From a virus: DNA of 21,096 bases. Under the pieces are notes generated by a model. It was not told where the DNA came from. It was given only the letters and a program-made list of their open reading frames with translations, and searched no databases. Position 1 is the stretch's first letter, and the number at the start of each line of letters is the position of its first letter. Positions 1 to 7,814 of this stretch are shown here, piece by piece. The DNA lies in IMG/VR virus record IMGVR_UViG_3300034062_006264, positions 1 to 21,096 of that record. One strand, given 5' to 3'. A program made the position numbers and the translations under genes.

Positions 1-1048
1 TGATCGCCAGGCGTTTCTTGCCGCGGTAGTTCACTTCTTCGACGGCTTCGGGCAGCACCTTCTTGACGTCTTGGGCGAGGAATCCGACATGCTTGGCTCC
101 GGGCTCCCCGCTCCCTGCTCCCTGCTCCTTGTATTTGAACTCGTAGGCCGTGAGCCCGAGCACCTTACCGGCCGAGCCGAGAGGTTTGATGTCCTTCTTC
201 ATGCGCTTGTCCGAGAAGATTGACGAACCGATGTTGCCGATCATGTTCATCATCCCGGCCTGGCGCATCGCGCCCGCCTGCATGTTCGCGCCTTGCACCG
301 CCGCGTTGTTGTTCTGCCAGGAGTTAAACATCCCGGCCTGCATATTCCGGTTGAAGGATTCGACGTTGCCCGCTTGGTTCACGGCATTGTTGAACGTGTT
401 GCCGATCAGCTGCGTGCCTTGTCCCATGGTCGCTTGGCCCAGGCCGAAGGCCGGGTTGAGTCCGCGGGCGAAGGGATCGAGGGCGCCGTAGCCTTCGGCC
501 AGGGTGATCCGGCGGCCGCGGCGGGCCAGGTCGAGCTGGTTGGCGCCGAGGGCGAATTGACGCCGCTGGTCGAGACGCTGCTGCGACATGGCATCTCGGT
601 TGAGAATCTCCGCGGCCGACGATCCGGCGCTGGTGCCGAGACCGCGGGCGGCGAAGGCGCCGCGGGCGGATTGCTGCGCCGCACGTTCCTGCTCCGGCGA
701 GAGAGAACGTCCGAGCATCAGCTCCTCTTGAGCCTGACGCTGGATCTCCGCCTCGATGGCGCTGGGGGCGCTGGCCGCTTGCAGCTCCTGGTCCATCACG
801 CCACGCGTTCGGGCGAGGTATTCATTGTCCAACTCCCCGGCCACCTGACGGGCCGTGCCGAGTTGCATGGCCGTCATCTTGGGATACAGACGCTGGAGCG
901 AACGCTCCTGCTCCTGCATCTGTTGAATGGCCGACCGCGTCGCCGCGGCATACATCCGGTCGTAGTCGATTGGTGCCGGCGCCGGGGGCTGCGCGACATT
1001 GTAAGTCGTGCCTCCTCCGCCACCGCCGAAAAGTCCTCCACCTCCCAT
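1..1048 (-). CDS. Virion protein with C-terminal S74 intramolecular chaperone domain (partial, 3' end missing)
   Basis: The reading frame is open from an ATG at 1048 to the left edge, giving 349 codons without a stop. The N-terminus is glycine-rich, followed by a long Gln/Ala/Arg-rich, probably helical region (about residues 30-180) and an Asn/Met/Gln-rich linker (about 200-275). From residue 279 it matches the S74 (endosialidase-type) chaperone domain: SDKRMKKDI, then AYEFKYK, then HVGFLAQDVKKVLPEAVEE. In this family the domain promotes trimerisation of tail fibres and cleaves itself off at a Ser; Ser279 is the expected position. The start has a strong GGAGG lying inside the last codons of the upstream gene, whose stop is one base away. 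The long helical part is unusual for a simple fibre and could be an internal or connector protein carrying S74. A heptamer tandem repeat is embedded in the S74 loop (residues about 307-318). Confidence 0.9.
   Translation of the reverse strand, partial: MGGGGLFGGGGGGTTYNVAQPPAPAPIDYDRMYAAATRSAIQQMQEQERSLQRLYPKMTAMQLGTARQVAGELDNEYLARTRGVMDQELQAASAPSAIEAEIQRQAQEELMLGRSLSPEQERAAQQSARGAFAARGLGTSAGSSAAEILNRDAMSQQRLDQRRQFALGANQLDLARRGRRITLAEGYGALDPFARGLNPAFGLGQATMGQGTQLIGNTFNNAVNQAGNVESFNRNMQAGMFNSWQNNNAAVQGANMQAGAMRQAGMMNMIGNIGSSIFSDKRMKKDIKPLGSAGKVLGLTAYEFKYKEQGAGSGEPGAKHVGFLAQDVKKVLPEAVEEVNYRGKKRLAI
103..130. repeat. Four tandem heptamers (GCTCCCT type) inside the S74 coding sequence
   Basis: Four consecutive 7-bp units (gctcccc, gctccct, gctccct, gctcctt) lie in the coding region. 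On the minus strand they encode a Lys/Glu/Gln/Gly/Ala/Ser-rich loop between the conserved YEFKYK and HVGFLAQD strands of S74. The reading frame continues normally on both sides, so the insertion is tolerated. It has the same style as the intergenic heptamer arrays elsewhere in the window. Confidence 0.75.
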
Positions 1049-1049
1049 A

Positions 1050-1400
1050 TTATTGTCCTCCTACTTTCTTCATTAGTTTCTCCCAGGAATATACCCGAGG
1101 TTCAAAGCTCCCCCGCCGGCACCATGCCGCGAATTGCTGCGGGCGTGTCGCCACGCGCATAAACTCCCTAACAGGGTTTGCATGGCCAACAGCAGCAGCC
1201 AAGCGAACGAACCAGCAGTTAGGCTCGCCGCTTTCAAATTGCTGCTCCTCCGCGTTCCATCGCACCTCCGAGGCCAGCAGAAAAACTTCCGGCGTGGCGT
1301 GAACTAATCCATGCGAAAGGTGCCACCCAAGCAGCTCCTCGAATGTTGCTGTTGAGTCGTTCTCCTCCTGCCATTGTTTTGCCTTTTGCCATGGCGTCAT
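1050..1400 (-). CDS. Conserved-looking 116-aa phage protein, unknown function
   Basis: I do not recognise a named family. The protein is compact and rich in Trp and aromatics, starts MTPWQKAKQWQEEN, and has no signal peptide or membrane segment. Its start overlaps the stop of the preceding gene by 4 bases (ATGA), and its own stop sits one base before the S74 gene start, with that gene's Shine-Dalgarno inside its final codons. This tight coupling between two tail genes suggests a tail-associated role, for example a fibre assembly helper, but that is inference only. The composition (one strongly amphipathic N-terminal helix, several Trp and Cys) argues for a real folded protein. Confidence 0.8.
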   Translation of the reverse strand: MTPWQKAKQWQEENDSTATFEELLGWHLSHGLVHATPEVFLLASEVRWNAEEQQFESGEPNCWFVRLAAAVGHANPVREFMRVATRPQQFAAWCRRGSFEPRVYSWEKLMKKVGGQ

Positions 1401-2077
1401 GCCTTGATTTCTGTTAGCTTCATCCAGCTAATCAGCGTCCCGCCGAACAAATCGCCTCCGACGCCAGATCCGTTGACATAAAAGCCGCTGCCGCCGGACA
1501 CATAGCCTCCTCGCAATCTGTAGGTTGTTGAGGATGTCGTTGAAGGCGAGTCGTAGAATGCAACATGGCACTGACCGCCGTATGATGACGGGAAAGAGTG
1601 GAATGCCGTGGCAATAGCATTGGCCGACGATCCGCGAAACAACGCAAAAATGATCGTTCCGGCATTGGCCTGTGTTCCGGTAATCGTAGCCTCTACCAAG
1701 ACTTTGTTTGTCGCTGAAGACGGTGCGATTGAGGCCGTTAAAATTTCTTCGCCTTCGCTGCTTTGGGGAATTGTGTTGTCGTAGGGAACCAAGTTTGCCA
1801 ACGACTGCACGGTTGATTTGCTGGAAACCACTGTTTGCAGCGACATGCCGTTTTGCATCTTTGCCGCAACCACCGCGCCGTCCGCAATCCGCGCAATCGG
1901 CAACGTGCCGGTCGTGAGTTTGGCCGCGTCGATGCCGCTGGCGAGCTTGACGTTGGTGACTTCACCGTCAATAAGCGTAGCCGTCACGGCCGGAGCGGCC
2001 GCCAGATTCATCTTCGCCGGGGTCACAATCTCCCCGCTGCTCCAAGTATATCCCGGTGTTACTGTAACTGTTGCCAT
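1397..2077 (-). CDS. Fibre-like virion protein with receptor-binding-type C-terminus
   Basis: The 226-aa protein has an N-terminal segment with repeated Ala/Asp/Gly/Val-rich short strands (VTNVKLASGIDAAKLTTGTL, IADGAVVAAKM), the pattern of triple-stranded phage fibre shafts. The C-terminal half (about residues 95-226) is beta-rich and Ser/Thr/Gly-rich, ending GGTLISWMKLTEIKA, like jelly-roll or TNF-like receptor-binding tips. The N-terminus (MATVTVTPGYTWSSGEIVTPAKMN) is close in style to that of the next upstream protein (MAQLTKGQTFAGGETVTADKLN), so both probably use a similar attachment motif. It starts one base after the TAA of the upstream gene; a G-rich stretch in that gene's last codons may act as ribosome binding site. 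Exact role (main or accessory fibre) is not visible. Confidence 0.8.
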   Translation of the reverse strand: MATVTVTPGYTWSSGEIVTPAKMNLAAAPAVTATLIDGEVTNVKLASGIDAAKLTTGTLPIARIADGAVVAAKMQNGMSLQTVVSSKSTVQSLANLVPYDNTIPQSSEGEEILTASIAPSSATNKVLVEATITGTQANAGTIIFALFRGSSANAIATAFHSFPSSYGGQCHVAFYDSPSTTSSTTYRLRGGYVSGGSGFYVNGSGVGGDLFGGTLISWMKLTEIKA

Positions 2078-2078
2078 A

Positions 2079-2708
2079 TTATGCCGCCCCCTTGATGAGT
2101 CCGAGGTTGACCAGCGCCGTGCGAATTTCGTTCAGCAGCGTGTGCAGCTCGGTGAAGTTGTTGTTGATGTCGGCGTCTGCGCCAGAGCCGCTAACCGCTG
2201 ACAGCGTGCCATCCGCCGTGCCGCCGGTGCTGTTGGTTAGTGCCGCCTGGTCGGCGCCGGCGGGTTGGACGACGGGCGTGGCGTTGTAGAACGCCAGCTT
2301 TTGCCCGACCGCCGTGCCGATCTTGGTTCCGGTGCCTGTCGCCAGAATTACGTTAAATGTGTCGTTGATGGTAAGGTTGCCGCCCAGCGTCGTTGCGCCC
2401 GCGCCCAGTGTGCCAGTCGTCACGACGTTCTGGCTGCCGAAGTTCGGCGTCACTTTGGTTCCAGCAATAGCCGCCGAAGCATTCACGTCGGCGTTGACGA
2501 TGGTGCCGTCCACGATGTTTGCCGACGCCACGGTGATCGCCGTGGGCAAGGCGCCGGTCGCCAGCTTACTCAGGGCGATGGCCGCCGAGGCGGACACATC
2601 AGCGTCCACGATGTTGGCGATGGTTGCGTTATCGACAAGGTTGTTGAGCTTGTCGGCCGTCACGGTTTCCCCGCCGGCGAAGGTCTGTCCTTTTGTGAGT
2701 TGAGCCAT
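2079..2708 (-). CDS. Fibre-like virion protein, Ala/Thr/Gly repeat shaft
   Basis: The 209-aa protein begins MAQLTKGQTFAGGETVTADKLN, a typical short virion-attachment leader, then has repeated shaft-like units (IANIVDADVSASAAIALSKL; IVDGTIVNADVNASAAIAGTKV), a Gly/Thr-rich beta stretch with LGGNLTIND, and a C-terminal helix (NNNFTELHTLLNEIRTALVNLGL). Such repeats are common in trimeric phage fibres and collar proteins. The helical C-terminus lacks an obvious receptor-binding tip, so it may connect to another fibre chain, possibly the 226-aa protein encoded just downstream. No Shine-Dalgarno is evident; the gene starts 5 bases after the stop of the nozzle-like gene, so translation is probably coupled. 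Confidence 0.8.
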   Translation of the reverse strand: MAQLTKGQTFAGGETVTADKLNNLVDNATIANIVDADVSASAAIALSKLATGALPTAITVASANIVDGTIVNADVNASAAIAGTKVTPNFGSQNVVTTGTLGAGATTLGGNLTINDTFNVILATGTGTKIGTAVGQKLAFYNATPVVQPAGADQAALTNSTGGTADGTLSAVSGSGADADINNNFTELHTLLNEIRTALVNLGLIKGAA

Positions 2709-2713
2709 AATGA

Positions 2714-4729
2714 TTAAGCGACGTTTCTGGTCTCAGTCTGCGGCGAACCTTCAACGGTCGCTTCGATGGAGACATTGCGGATTTCCGGCCGATTGGCCGT
2801 GGTTAGAAATTCCAGCTCGCAGTAATGCGCTTTTTGGCGGATCGGCTGCTTGAGCGTGTAGTCTTCGGCGAGGCCCGACGTGTTCGTCTGGCCCGGCACC
2901 AGCGTGATTTCTTTGTCGGGGTTGACCATCTGCGCCTTGATCGTGATGGAGCCGGTGTCCGGCAGCACCACGTCGGCCAAGCTGCGGACGTAGCGTTTGG
3001 TGTGCATGCTGCCAAAGCCATAGCGCCGCGTGCGAATGCGCCCCGGCACCACATCGAAGTAATCCTCGCTCACCGTGCTATCGGCCGGATCGTCGCCCCG
3101 TTCGATGTCTTCGAGCAGGAACAGCTTGCCCGCCCGGCTCGCCGCGTAGACACGACGGTCGCCGGTGTGGCGGGACACCAGCAGGTTGTCCACGCCGAAG
3201 CCGTAGTAGTCGATGGTCTCCCACTGTTGGTTGAGCGCCGAGTAGATGAAGAGGGCGTTGTTGTTGTCCGCCCCATCGACCGGCGCCGCCAGCCAATAGC
3301 GATTGTCGTGCCAGAGGCCCACGGCATTCTCGGCCACGGCCTTGGGAATGCGGGCAATCTGGTCGCTGATCGGGTCCGACAACGGCAGCGTGTCGCCGCG
3401 CAATTTGAGGTCGAGCCTCGCATCCAGCCGGTAGATACCCGCGTCTGAGAGGAAATAAACATACTGCCCTGCCGTCTGGATGGTCCGCCGCGCTGCGCAG
3501 CCGATCTCATCGGTGAGGAGTTCAAGTTTGCTGATCGGCGTGTCCACCGAGAAGGCGCTGCCGTCTGTGCTGGCAAACTGATTGACCTGCGCCAGCCAGA
3601 TCGAGTTGCGCATGAAGACCAAGAACGATCCCTCCACCCACGGATGCACCGCCACGATGTAGTCATTGCTTCCTTGGTTTGCCCGGAAGCTGGCCCAGAA
3701 CGGATCGTATAAATCTGGGCTTAAAATATCGGAGAGCATCACCTGGTCGCGGCCGTCCGGCAGCACCAGCCGGTTGTTGGCATAGGTCGCCCAAGGCACC
3801 GAGCGCATGCGGCGGAAGGTTGGCCCTTCGGCCGGAATCCCCGCTGGCGCTTTGATGAATGACCCCTGCGGGTTGCCGTCCCAATACAGCGGAGCCTTGA
3901 CCCGACGCACCGTGCGTCCGGTCAGCGTGGCATCCGACGCCGTGCCGCTCGGCACCGTCAGGGTAAAGGTGTTGGCGGTCGGCGTCGTGACGATGTCGTA
4001 TTCTTGGCCATCGAAGGCCGCCACGCTCGATCCCTCCAGTCGCACCCGCTGTCCGGACAGGTAGCCATGCGCCGTCACATTCACGGTCGCCGTCGTGCCC
4101 ACCACCGAGATTCCACCGCTGGTCAGCGACTTCTCACGGAACGCCTCCACGCTCAGGCTGGCCTCGCGCAGCAGATAAAGCCGGTCAAACGCCTGCACCA
4201 TGCTGACCTTGTCGGTCGGGTCGATGGTTTCGTCCGAGGGATAGCCAATGCTCGCCGCGTAGCTGATCGCTTGGACCACGTTGCCGTCTTGGTCGAGGAT
4301 CGGGTTGCCTGCCTGATCGGTCAGCGCCGTGAGGAAAGGATCTTGGTAGACATAAGCCTCCGCGGCGCCCGCCAACACGATCACCTCCTCATTGTCCCAA
4401 CCCGGCGAGCGGTAGACATAGCTCGTAAAAATCCCCCCCTCGTAGCTGGCCAGCAGCAGCAGGCCACCGGGGTTGATCGTCAGCGTGAAATCCAAATCCA
4501 CCGGCAGCGTCGGCTCAAAGTTGAACGGCAACGTCAGCGGAAACGAGGATGGCAGGATGTCGTCCGCCAACCGCCGCGCACCCTTCCGCGTCTTGGCCGT
4601 GCCGCGGTCGAGGCGCATGTTCTCCGAGAGCTGCAACATGCCCGCTGGCAAAGCCACCGGATTCAGCCGGCTGGCAAAGCCGACGAACCCTGCGTCTCCG
4701 TCGCGGACTGTTGGACTTTCGAGTGGCAT
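2714..4729 (-). CDS. Large tail protein, probable nozzle / tail stabilisation protein
   Basis: This 671-aa protein starts MPLESPTVRDGDAGFVGFAS; I chose the ATG at 4729 because it overlaps the previous stop (TAATG), has GGAG about 10 bases upstream, and the frame reads as a typical phage N-terminus from there. The sequence continues SRLNPVALPAGMLQLSENMRLDRGTAKTRKGARRL (given here in two joined motifs: an N-terminal arm, then 'NMRLDRG..KTRKGARR'), followed by repeated blade-like beta motifs (WATYANNRLVL, YVYFLSDAGIYRL, NRYWLAAPVDG, RRVYAASRAGKLFLL). Such beta-propeller-like proteins form the distal tail nozzle of short-tailed phages (T7 gp12 and P22 gp10 type). There are no transmembrane segments. 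It sits between the tailspike and fibre genes as expected. The name is by analogy; similarity to a defined family needs a profile search. Confidence 0.75.
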   Translation of the reverse strand: MPLESPTVRDGDAGFVGFASRLNPVALPAGMLQLSENMRLDRGTAKTRKGARRLADDILPSSFPLTLPFNFEPTLPVDLDFTLTINPGGLLLLASYEGGIFTSYVYRSPGWDNEEVIVLAGAAEAYVYQDPFLTALTDQAGNPILDQDGNVVQAISYAASIGYPSDETIDPTDKVSMVQAFDRLYLLREASLSVEAFREKSLTSGGISVVGTTATVNVTAHGYLSGQRVRLEGSSVAAFDGQEYDIVTTPTANTFTLTVPSGTASDATLTGRTVRRVKAPLYWDGNPQGSFIKAPAGIPAEGPTFRRMRSVPWATYANNRLVLPDGRDQVMLSDILSPDLYDPFWASFRANQGSNDYIVAVHPWVEGSFLVFMRNSIWLAQVNQFASTDGSAFSVDTPISKLELLTDEIGCAARRTIQTAGQYVYFLSDAGIYRLDARLDLKLRGDTLPLSDPISDQIARIPKAVAENAVGLWHDNRYWLAAPVDGADNNNALFIYSALNQQWETIDYYGFGVDNLLVSRHTGDRRVYAASRAGKLFLLEDIERGDDPADSTVSEDYFDVVPGRIRTRRYGFGSMHTKRYVRSLADVVLPDTGSITIKAQMVNPDKEITLVPGQTNTSGLAEDYTLKQPIRQKAHYCELEFLTTANRPEIRNVSIEATVEGSPQTETRNVA

Positions 4730-4911
4730 TAGGCGGATTCTCCAAGCCACGCCAGCCAAGCAGCGTGCTCTTCTTCGATTATGGCAGCGTAATCCGGCTG
4801 CGTTCCACTCGCCTCATATTTGGCGCGGTCATACGACACGGTGCGCGTTGCGCCGTTATGAGAAAAGCTGGAGACAACGTGTGTTTCAGTTGTTTGGGTG
4901 CTGTCGATCAT
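4729..4911 (-). CDS. Small 60-aa protein between tailspike and nozzle genes
   Basis: I do not recognise this protein. It has a Thr/Ser-rich N-terminal half (MIDSTQTTETHVVSSFSHNG), a short strand-like segment (ATRTVSYDRAKYEA) and an acidic, Trp-containing C-terminal helix (IIEEEHAAWLAWLGE). Its ATG overlaps the tailspike stop by 4 bases (ATGA) and its TAA overlaps the next ATG (TAATG), which is strong evidence that it is translated as part of the operon. Position suggests a tail assembly chaperone or adaptor for the tailspike, by analogy with small genes following fibre genes in other phages; this is inference. Confidence 0.75.
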   Translation of the reverse strand: MIDSTQTTETHVVSSFSHNGATRTVSYDRAKYEASGTQPDYAAIIEEEHAAWLAWLGESA

Positions 4912-6650
4912 GTTGCGTAGTATGGAATTTTGCGGCTGGTTCCGTTGAGGCTGACCACCAAAAAGCCCACTGGATTGGCCGGTAAAGTTTGCGCCCCAGC
5001 CGTTGCTGCTGTGGCAGTGGTTGCATTGGCCAGCGTCAAGTCGCCGTCAACATGCAGCTTGCTCGTTGGGTTCACACCGATGCCGACGTTGCCGTTAGAC
5101 TTGACGCGCAGGCGTTCTATATCGGCGGTAACACCTCCTCCGCTGCACAAAGTTACAGCAAGAGCGCCAGAACTGCCTTCGGCAACAAACTTTACGGAGG
5201 AGCTTATAGTGTTTGGGGTGCTTGCGTCGTTTTGCCTGCACGCAACTGAAGCGGCTATTTCTCCGTCAGAAAGCGACGTATCAGCATTGTGCAGCACAAA
5301 TGCCCTTGTGGTGGTTGCATTGTTAATGCGTGTCACCCATTCCCCAGCAACTTCGTCGTGGTATTGTATATAGCGCGTGTCGGTATTTGTGACATTGCCC
5401 ACCATTCTTGTGTTAGTGCATGAGGTAAATGTAATGGGCGTTGTGCTTGCGCTCATAATTGTATTGCCAGCTACCATCACATCAGCAGAGTCTCGAATAT
5501 CCACACTTGCGCCGGTGTGGCCTTCAGCGATTACGCAGTTGTTTTGAAATGTGATGCCGGTTCCATAGCTTCTGACCGACATAAGGCTTGCTGAAACCGT
5601 TGCGCCAATGCCAGATATTGTGTTACCGACAACTTTGATGTTATTGCCGATTTGGGGGCTGTCTAAAAATACCGCAATCTGCGCGTGATACAGACACCGA
5701 TCAAAAGTGTTTCCACTAAATAGAAGATTAGATCCTGATGTTGCATCAATAACTCGCTGAAGCGTGGGCAAGGACGATGGCAGGTTGTTCGTAAAGTAGT
5801 TATTTGCAACTGTAACACCGTTGGCTGCAATTTTTACCGCCCTTCGGTTCCACGATTTGACTACGTTGTTGGCAATGACGCACGGAAGAGTCAGCGGCGA
5901 TGCGCTTGTTCCGCCAGCAACAACGATTGCGTCGCCCTCCTCGCCTTCAACAGTGTCGATGCTGTTGCCAGTAATAAATACGGTGCTGTTGCAATTCTGA
6001 TTCGTCTGCACAAGCACTGCCCGCTGCATGCCGGTGCCATTGCCGCCAACTCCATCCCCAACGCCCTGCAAATTGCAAATGATATTATTAGAGACAAGCG
6101 CCGTCGTGTCTCGACCGTCGAAATTCAGATGAACGCCAACGCCCTGCCATGTCGTCTTGCCGTCCAGATTGGATATTCTACATCCGGTGATAACGGGATT
6201 GTCGGCGGTTACGTAGATGGCCGTTCCGATGTTGAGTTTACCGTCGAAATGCAACGAGACGGTCGTGTTGTTTCCGGTAATGCCCAGCGCCCGCTTGACT
6301 TGGCTCGTCGCGGTTATGATTCCTTCGCCATAGATTCGGCGGTTGGCCACGCTGCTTGTGATGGCCGGATCGCCTGTCACGCCATCGTTTGCAATGCGAT
6401 ACGAGCCGGTGGGAAAGTAGATGGAGGTTGCTGTAGAATTTAACGCTGCTTGAATCGCCGCCGTGTCATCCGCCACACCATCGCCAACCGCACCGAAGTC
6501 CTTTACGTTGACCGTGCCGTTGATGGCGTTCAGCCCCTTTGCCAACTCGGCGCCGGTGGCGCGCTTGGTGATGCCGCCTTGCTGGATAATGAATTCGTCG
6601 GCGGCGTTGACGGTGGTGGCGTCGGTTAGTTGAGGGATGGTTTTGGCCAT
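4908..6650 (-). CDS. Tailspike with pectate-lyase-superfamily beta-helix (probable surface-glycan depolymerase)
   Basis: The 580-aa protein begins with a short virion-attachment leader (MAKTIPQLTDATTVNAADEF) and then the hallmark of the pectate lyase 3 / parallel beta-helix superfamily, VNVKDFGAVGDGVADDT at about residues 47-63, followed by AAIQAAL and a long run of Asn-rich helix rungs (repeated ISNN, VGNTI, VANNYF patterns to about residue 430). A C-terminal module (about 513-580) contains VGIGVNPTSKLHVDGDL, a motif common next to fibre tips, and ends GTSRKIPYYAT. Such spikes bind and often cleave host capsule or O-antigen. Catalytic residues cannot be assigned by eye. It lies directly after the lysis cassette and overlaps the next gene by 4 bases. 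No Shine-Dalgarno is evident before its ATG. Confidence 0.9.
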   Translation of the reverse strand: MAKTIPQLTDATTVNAADEFIIQQGGITKRATGAELAKGLNAINGTVNVKDFGAVGDGVADDTAAIQAALNSTATSIYFPTGSYRIANDGVTGDPAITSSVANRRIYGEGIITATSQVKRALGITGNNTTVSLHFDGKLNIGTAIYVTADNPVITGCRISNLDGKTTWQGVGVHLNFDGRDTTALVSNNIICNLQGVGDGVGGNGTGMQRAVLVQTNQNCNSTVFITGNSIDTVEGEEGDAIVVAGGTSASPLTLPCVIANNVVKSWNRRAVKIAANGVTVANNYFTNNLPSSLPTLQRVIDATSGSNLLFSGNTFDRCLYHAQIAVFLDSPQIGNNIKVVGNTISGIGATVSASLMSVRSYGTGITFQNNCVIAEGHTGASVDIRDSADVMVAGNTIMSASTTPITFTSCTNTRMVGNVTNTDTRYIQYHDEVAGEWVTRINNATTTRAFVLHNADTSLSDGEIAASVACRQNDASTPNTISSSVKFVAEGSSGALAVTLCSGGGVTADIERLRVKSNGNVGIGVNPTSKLHVDGDLTLANATTATAATAGAQTLPANPVGFLVVSLNGTSRKIPYYAT

Positions 6651-6669
6651 AGGATTAAGAGGTGACGAG

Positions 6670-7266
6670 TTAGGAGATGTCCTTTCGCGGATGGGTCAGG
6701 ACGTAGCTGACGGTTTTTGCGTTGTTGCGGCGCATTTCGCTGGTGACCAGGGCGTAGAAGCTGTCGTATTGGCTACCGCGCAAGCCGTAGCGTCCGGGGA
6801 GCGTTTGACACCCTTCGGAAGATGTAGACCGCGGGAACGTGGTGACGCCGCCTCCGGCGGCATGGATGTTTATTCCGAACCATCCGGTTTCTTCGTCGTT
6901 GCCGCGCAGGACGGTGACGGGTCCGGCTTGCACCAGAGCGGGATACGGATTGCCACGACTGATGCCGTGGCGTCCGAGTTTGTAGCGGTAGACGCCGGGC
7001 TTGAGCTGGGCCATGGGCTTGCCTGCCTTGGCGTTCCATCCGAGACGCGATGGGTCCACGTTTGCGTTGAAGGCCGCATGGACGTTTGGCGAGATCAAGA
7101 TGATCGCGTCATCAAAAAGTCCGGTATCGTTCTTCCCTTTCGCCCCCATCGAGTCCCGGTAGTAACCCCTGATGCCGACCAAGCACACCGGATCGCTGAC
7201 GTTGGCCGCTTTGAGCTGGGCCAGCGTCTGATCGCGTTTCTGCTGTGGTCGGTTTTTCGGGATCAC
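6670..7266 (-). CDS. Cell-wall-active enzyme candidate (His/Cys, L,D-transpeptidase-like), probable endolysin
   Basis: The 198-aa protein contains GINIHAAGGG (His135) followed by STSSEGCQTLP (Cys153). An IHxGG...SxGCQ arrangement is seen in small phage proteins related to L,D-transpeptidase (YkuD-like) folds, where the Cys acts as nucleophile and the His as its partner. No lysozyme, amidase or chitinase motif is present, so this is the best lysin candidate in the window. It has no signal peptide. It follows two small membrane proteins and a lipoprotein, a typical lysis-cassette context. Translation starts with GTG at 7266, overlapping the lipoprotein stop (GTGA). Whether it cleaves or modifies peptidoglycan cannot be told from sequence. 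Confidence 0.65.
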   Translation of the reverse strand: MIPKNRPQQKRDQTLAQLKAANVSDPVCLVGIRGYYRDSMGAKGKNDTGLFDDAIILISPNVHAAFNANVDPSRLGWNAKAGKPMAQLKPGVYRYKLGRHGISRGNPYPALVQAGPVTVLRGNDEETGWFGINIHAAGGGVTTFPRSTSSEGCQTLPGRYGLRGSQYDSFYALVTSEMRRNNAKTVSYVLTHPRKDIS

Positions 7267-7418
7267 TTGGTCGGAGGCTTTACCGTTTTGGCGTCGAAGG
7301 TGACGGTGGCCTGTTGCTTAATGAAGTCGTAGCCGAGCGTGACGCAGCCGGTGGCGAGCAGGGCGAAGGCGGCCAAGAGGATGGCCGCCGCGATCCATTT
7401 GATTGCCATGGTGCGCAT
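7263..7418 (-). CDS. Small lipoprotein in lysis cassette (possible outer-membrane spanin subunit)
   Basis: The protein has 51 residues from the ATG at 7418 (or 48 from 7409). It has a charged start, a hydrophobic core (IAAAILLAAFALLA) and a lipobox LATGC with Cys25, so signal peptidase II cleavage would leave a 27-residue lipoprotein ending TFDAKTVKPPTK. Size and location between a holin-like gene and the lysin fit an Rz1-like o-spanin, but an inner-membrane partner with a long coiled coil is not obvious and the mature part is not very proline-rich. No Shine-Dalgarno is visible, so translation is likely coupled to the gene just upstream, which ends 11 bases before. Confidence 0.7.
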   Translation of the reverse strand: MRTMAIKWIAAAILLAAFALLATGCVTLGYDFIKQQATVTFDAKTVKPPTK

Positions 7419-7429
7419 GTCGTCGGAGT

Positions 7430-7603
7430 TCAGAGTCGGGCGGTGCCGTCTTTGGCGACAATTAAGCCCCATCCGGCGAGTAGGCTTGCGCCGACGAGGC
7501 CGAGGTCGGGGATGGTGCCGTTGGCCAAGAACTCGCGGCCAGCGGTCGAGAGTGAGGCGATGATTGTGAGAACCCCTAAGAGGCTCGTTTTCCAGTTACG
7601 CAT
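7430..7603 (-). CDS. Small holin-like membrane protein (57 aa)
   Basis: Translation from the ATG at 7603 gives MRNWKTSLLGVLTIIASLST, then a short hydrophilic hinge (AGREFLANGTIPD), then a second hydrophobic stretch (LGLVGASLLAGWGLIVA) and a basic tail KDGTARL. Two short helices with a hinge, a basic N-terminus and a total length under 60 residues match a widespread type of small phage holin-like protein that reads M(K/R)NWKT.LLGVL at its start. A strong TAAGGAG lies about 9 bases upstream of the start. It sits just before the lipoprotein and lysin genes. Holin function is inferred from topology and context. Confidence 0.75.
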   Translation of the reverse strand: MRNWKTSLLGVLTIIASLSTAGREFLANGTIPDLGLVGASLLAGWGLIVAKDGTARL

Positions 7604-7617
7604 GGTTTTGTTTCTCC

Positions 7618-7812
7618 TTATGATTTCCGGCGGTAGTCCCGGATGACTGAAAGTAGAGTGACGACGCCGATGGCCAGGCCGATGCCCAGGCCGGCGACGC
7701 GCAGGTAGACTTCGAGGGTCTGCATGAAGGACACGGCGACGGTGCCGGTGGTGGCGACTGTGCCGAGCAGTCCCCTCTCCAATGTGCTAAGTGTGGAATG
7801 CTCGGCGCTCAT
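7618..7812 (-). CDS. Small membrane protein, second holin/antiholin candidate (64 aa)
   Basis: The sequence starts MSAEHSTLSTLERGLLGTVA, with hydrophobic segments at about residues 14-30 (LLGTVATTGTVAVSFMQ, moderately hydrophobic) and 38-56 (VAGLGIGLAIGVVTLLSVI), ending in a basic DYRRKS tail. Such proteins occur beside holins in phage lysis cassettes. It starts 2 bases after the stop of the 85-aa gene and ends 14 bases before the 57-aa holin-like gene. A pair of adjacent small membrane proteins suggests a holin/antiholin or a two-component holin, but the sequence cannot say which is which. Confidence 0.7.
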   Translation of the reverse strand: MSAEHSTLSTLERGLLGTVATTGTVAVSFMQTLEVYLRVAGLGIGLAIGVVTLLSVIRDYRRKS

Positions 7813-7814
7813 GG

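Noticed and set aside
293-1162. Plus-strand open frame of 289 codons near the left end
   Set aside because: It is antisense to the S74 protein gene, whose minus-strand translation shows clear conserved motifs.
1397-2708. Fibre-end variability system (diversity-generating retroelement)
   Set aside because: No reverse transcriptase, template repeat or matching variable repeat was seen in the window.
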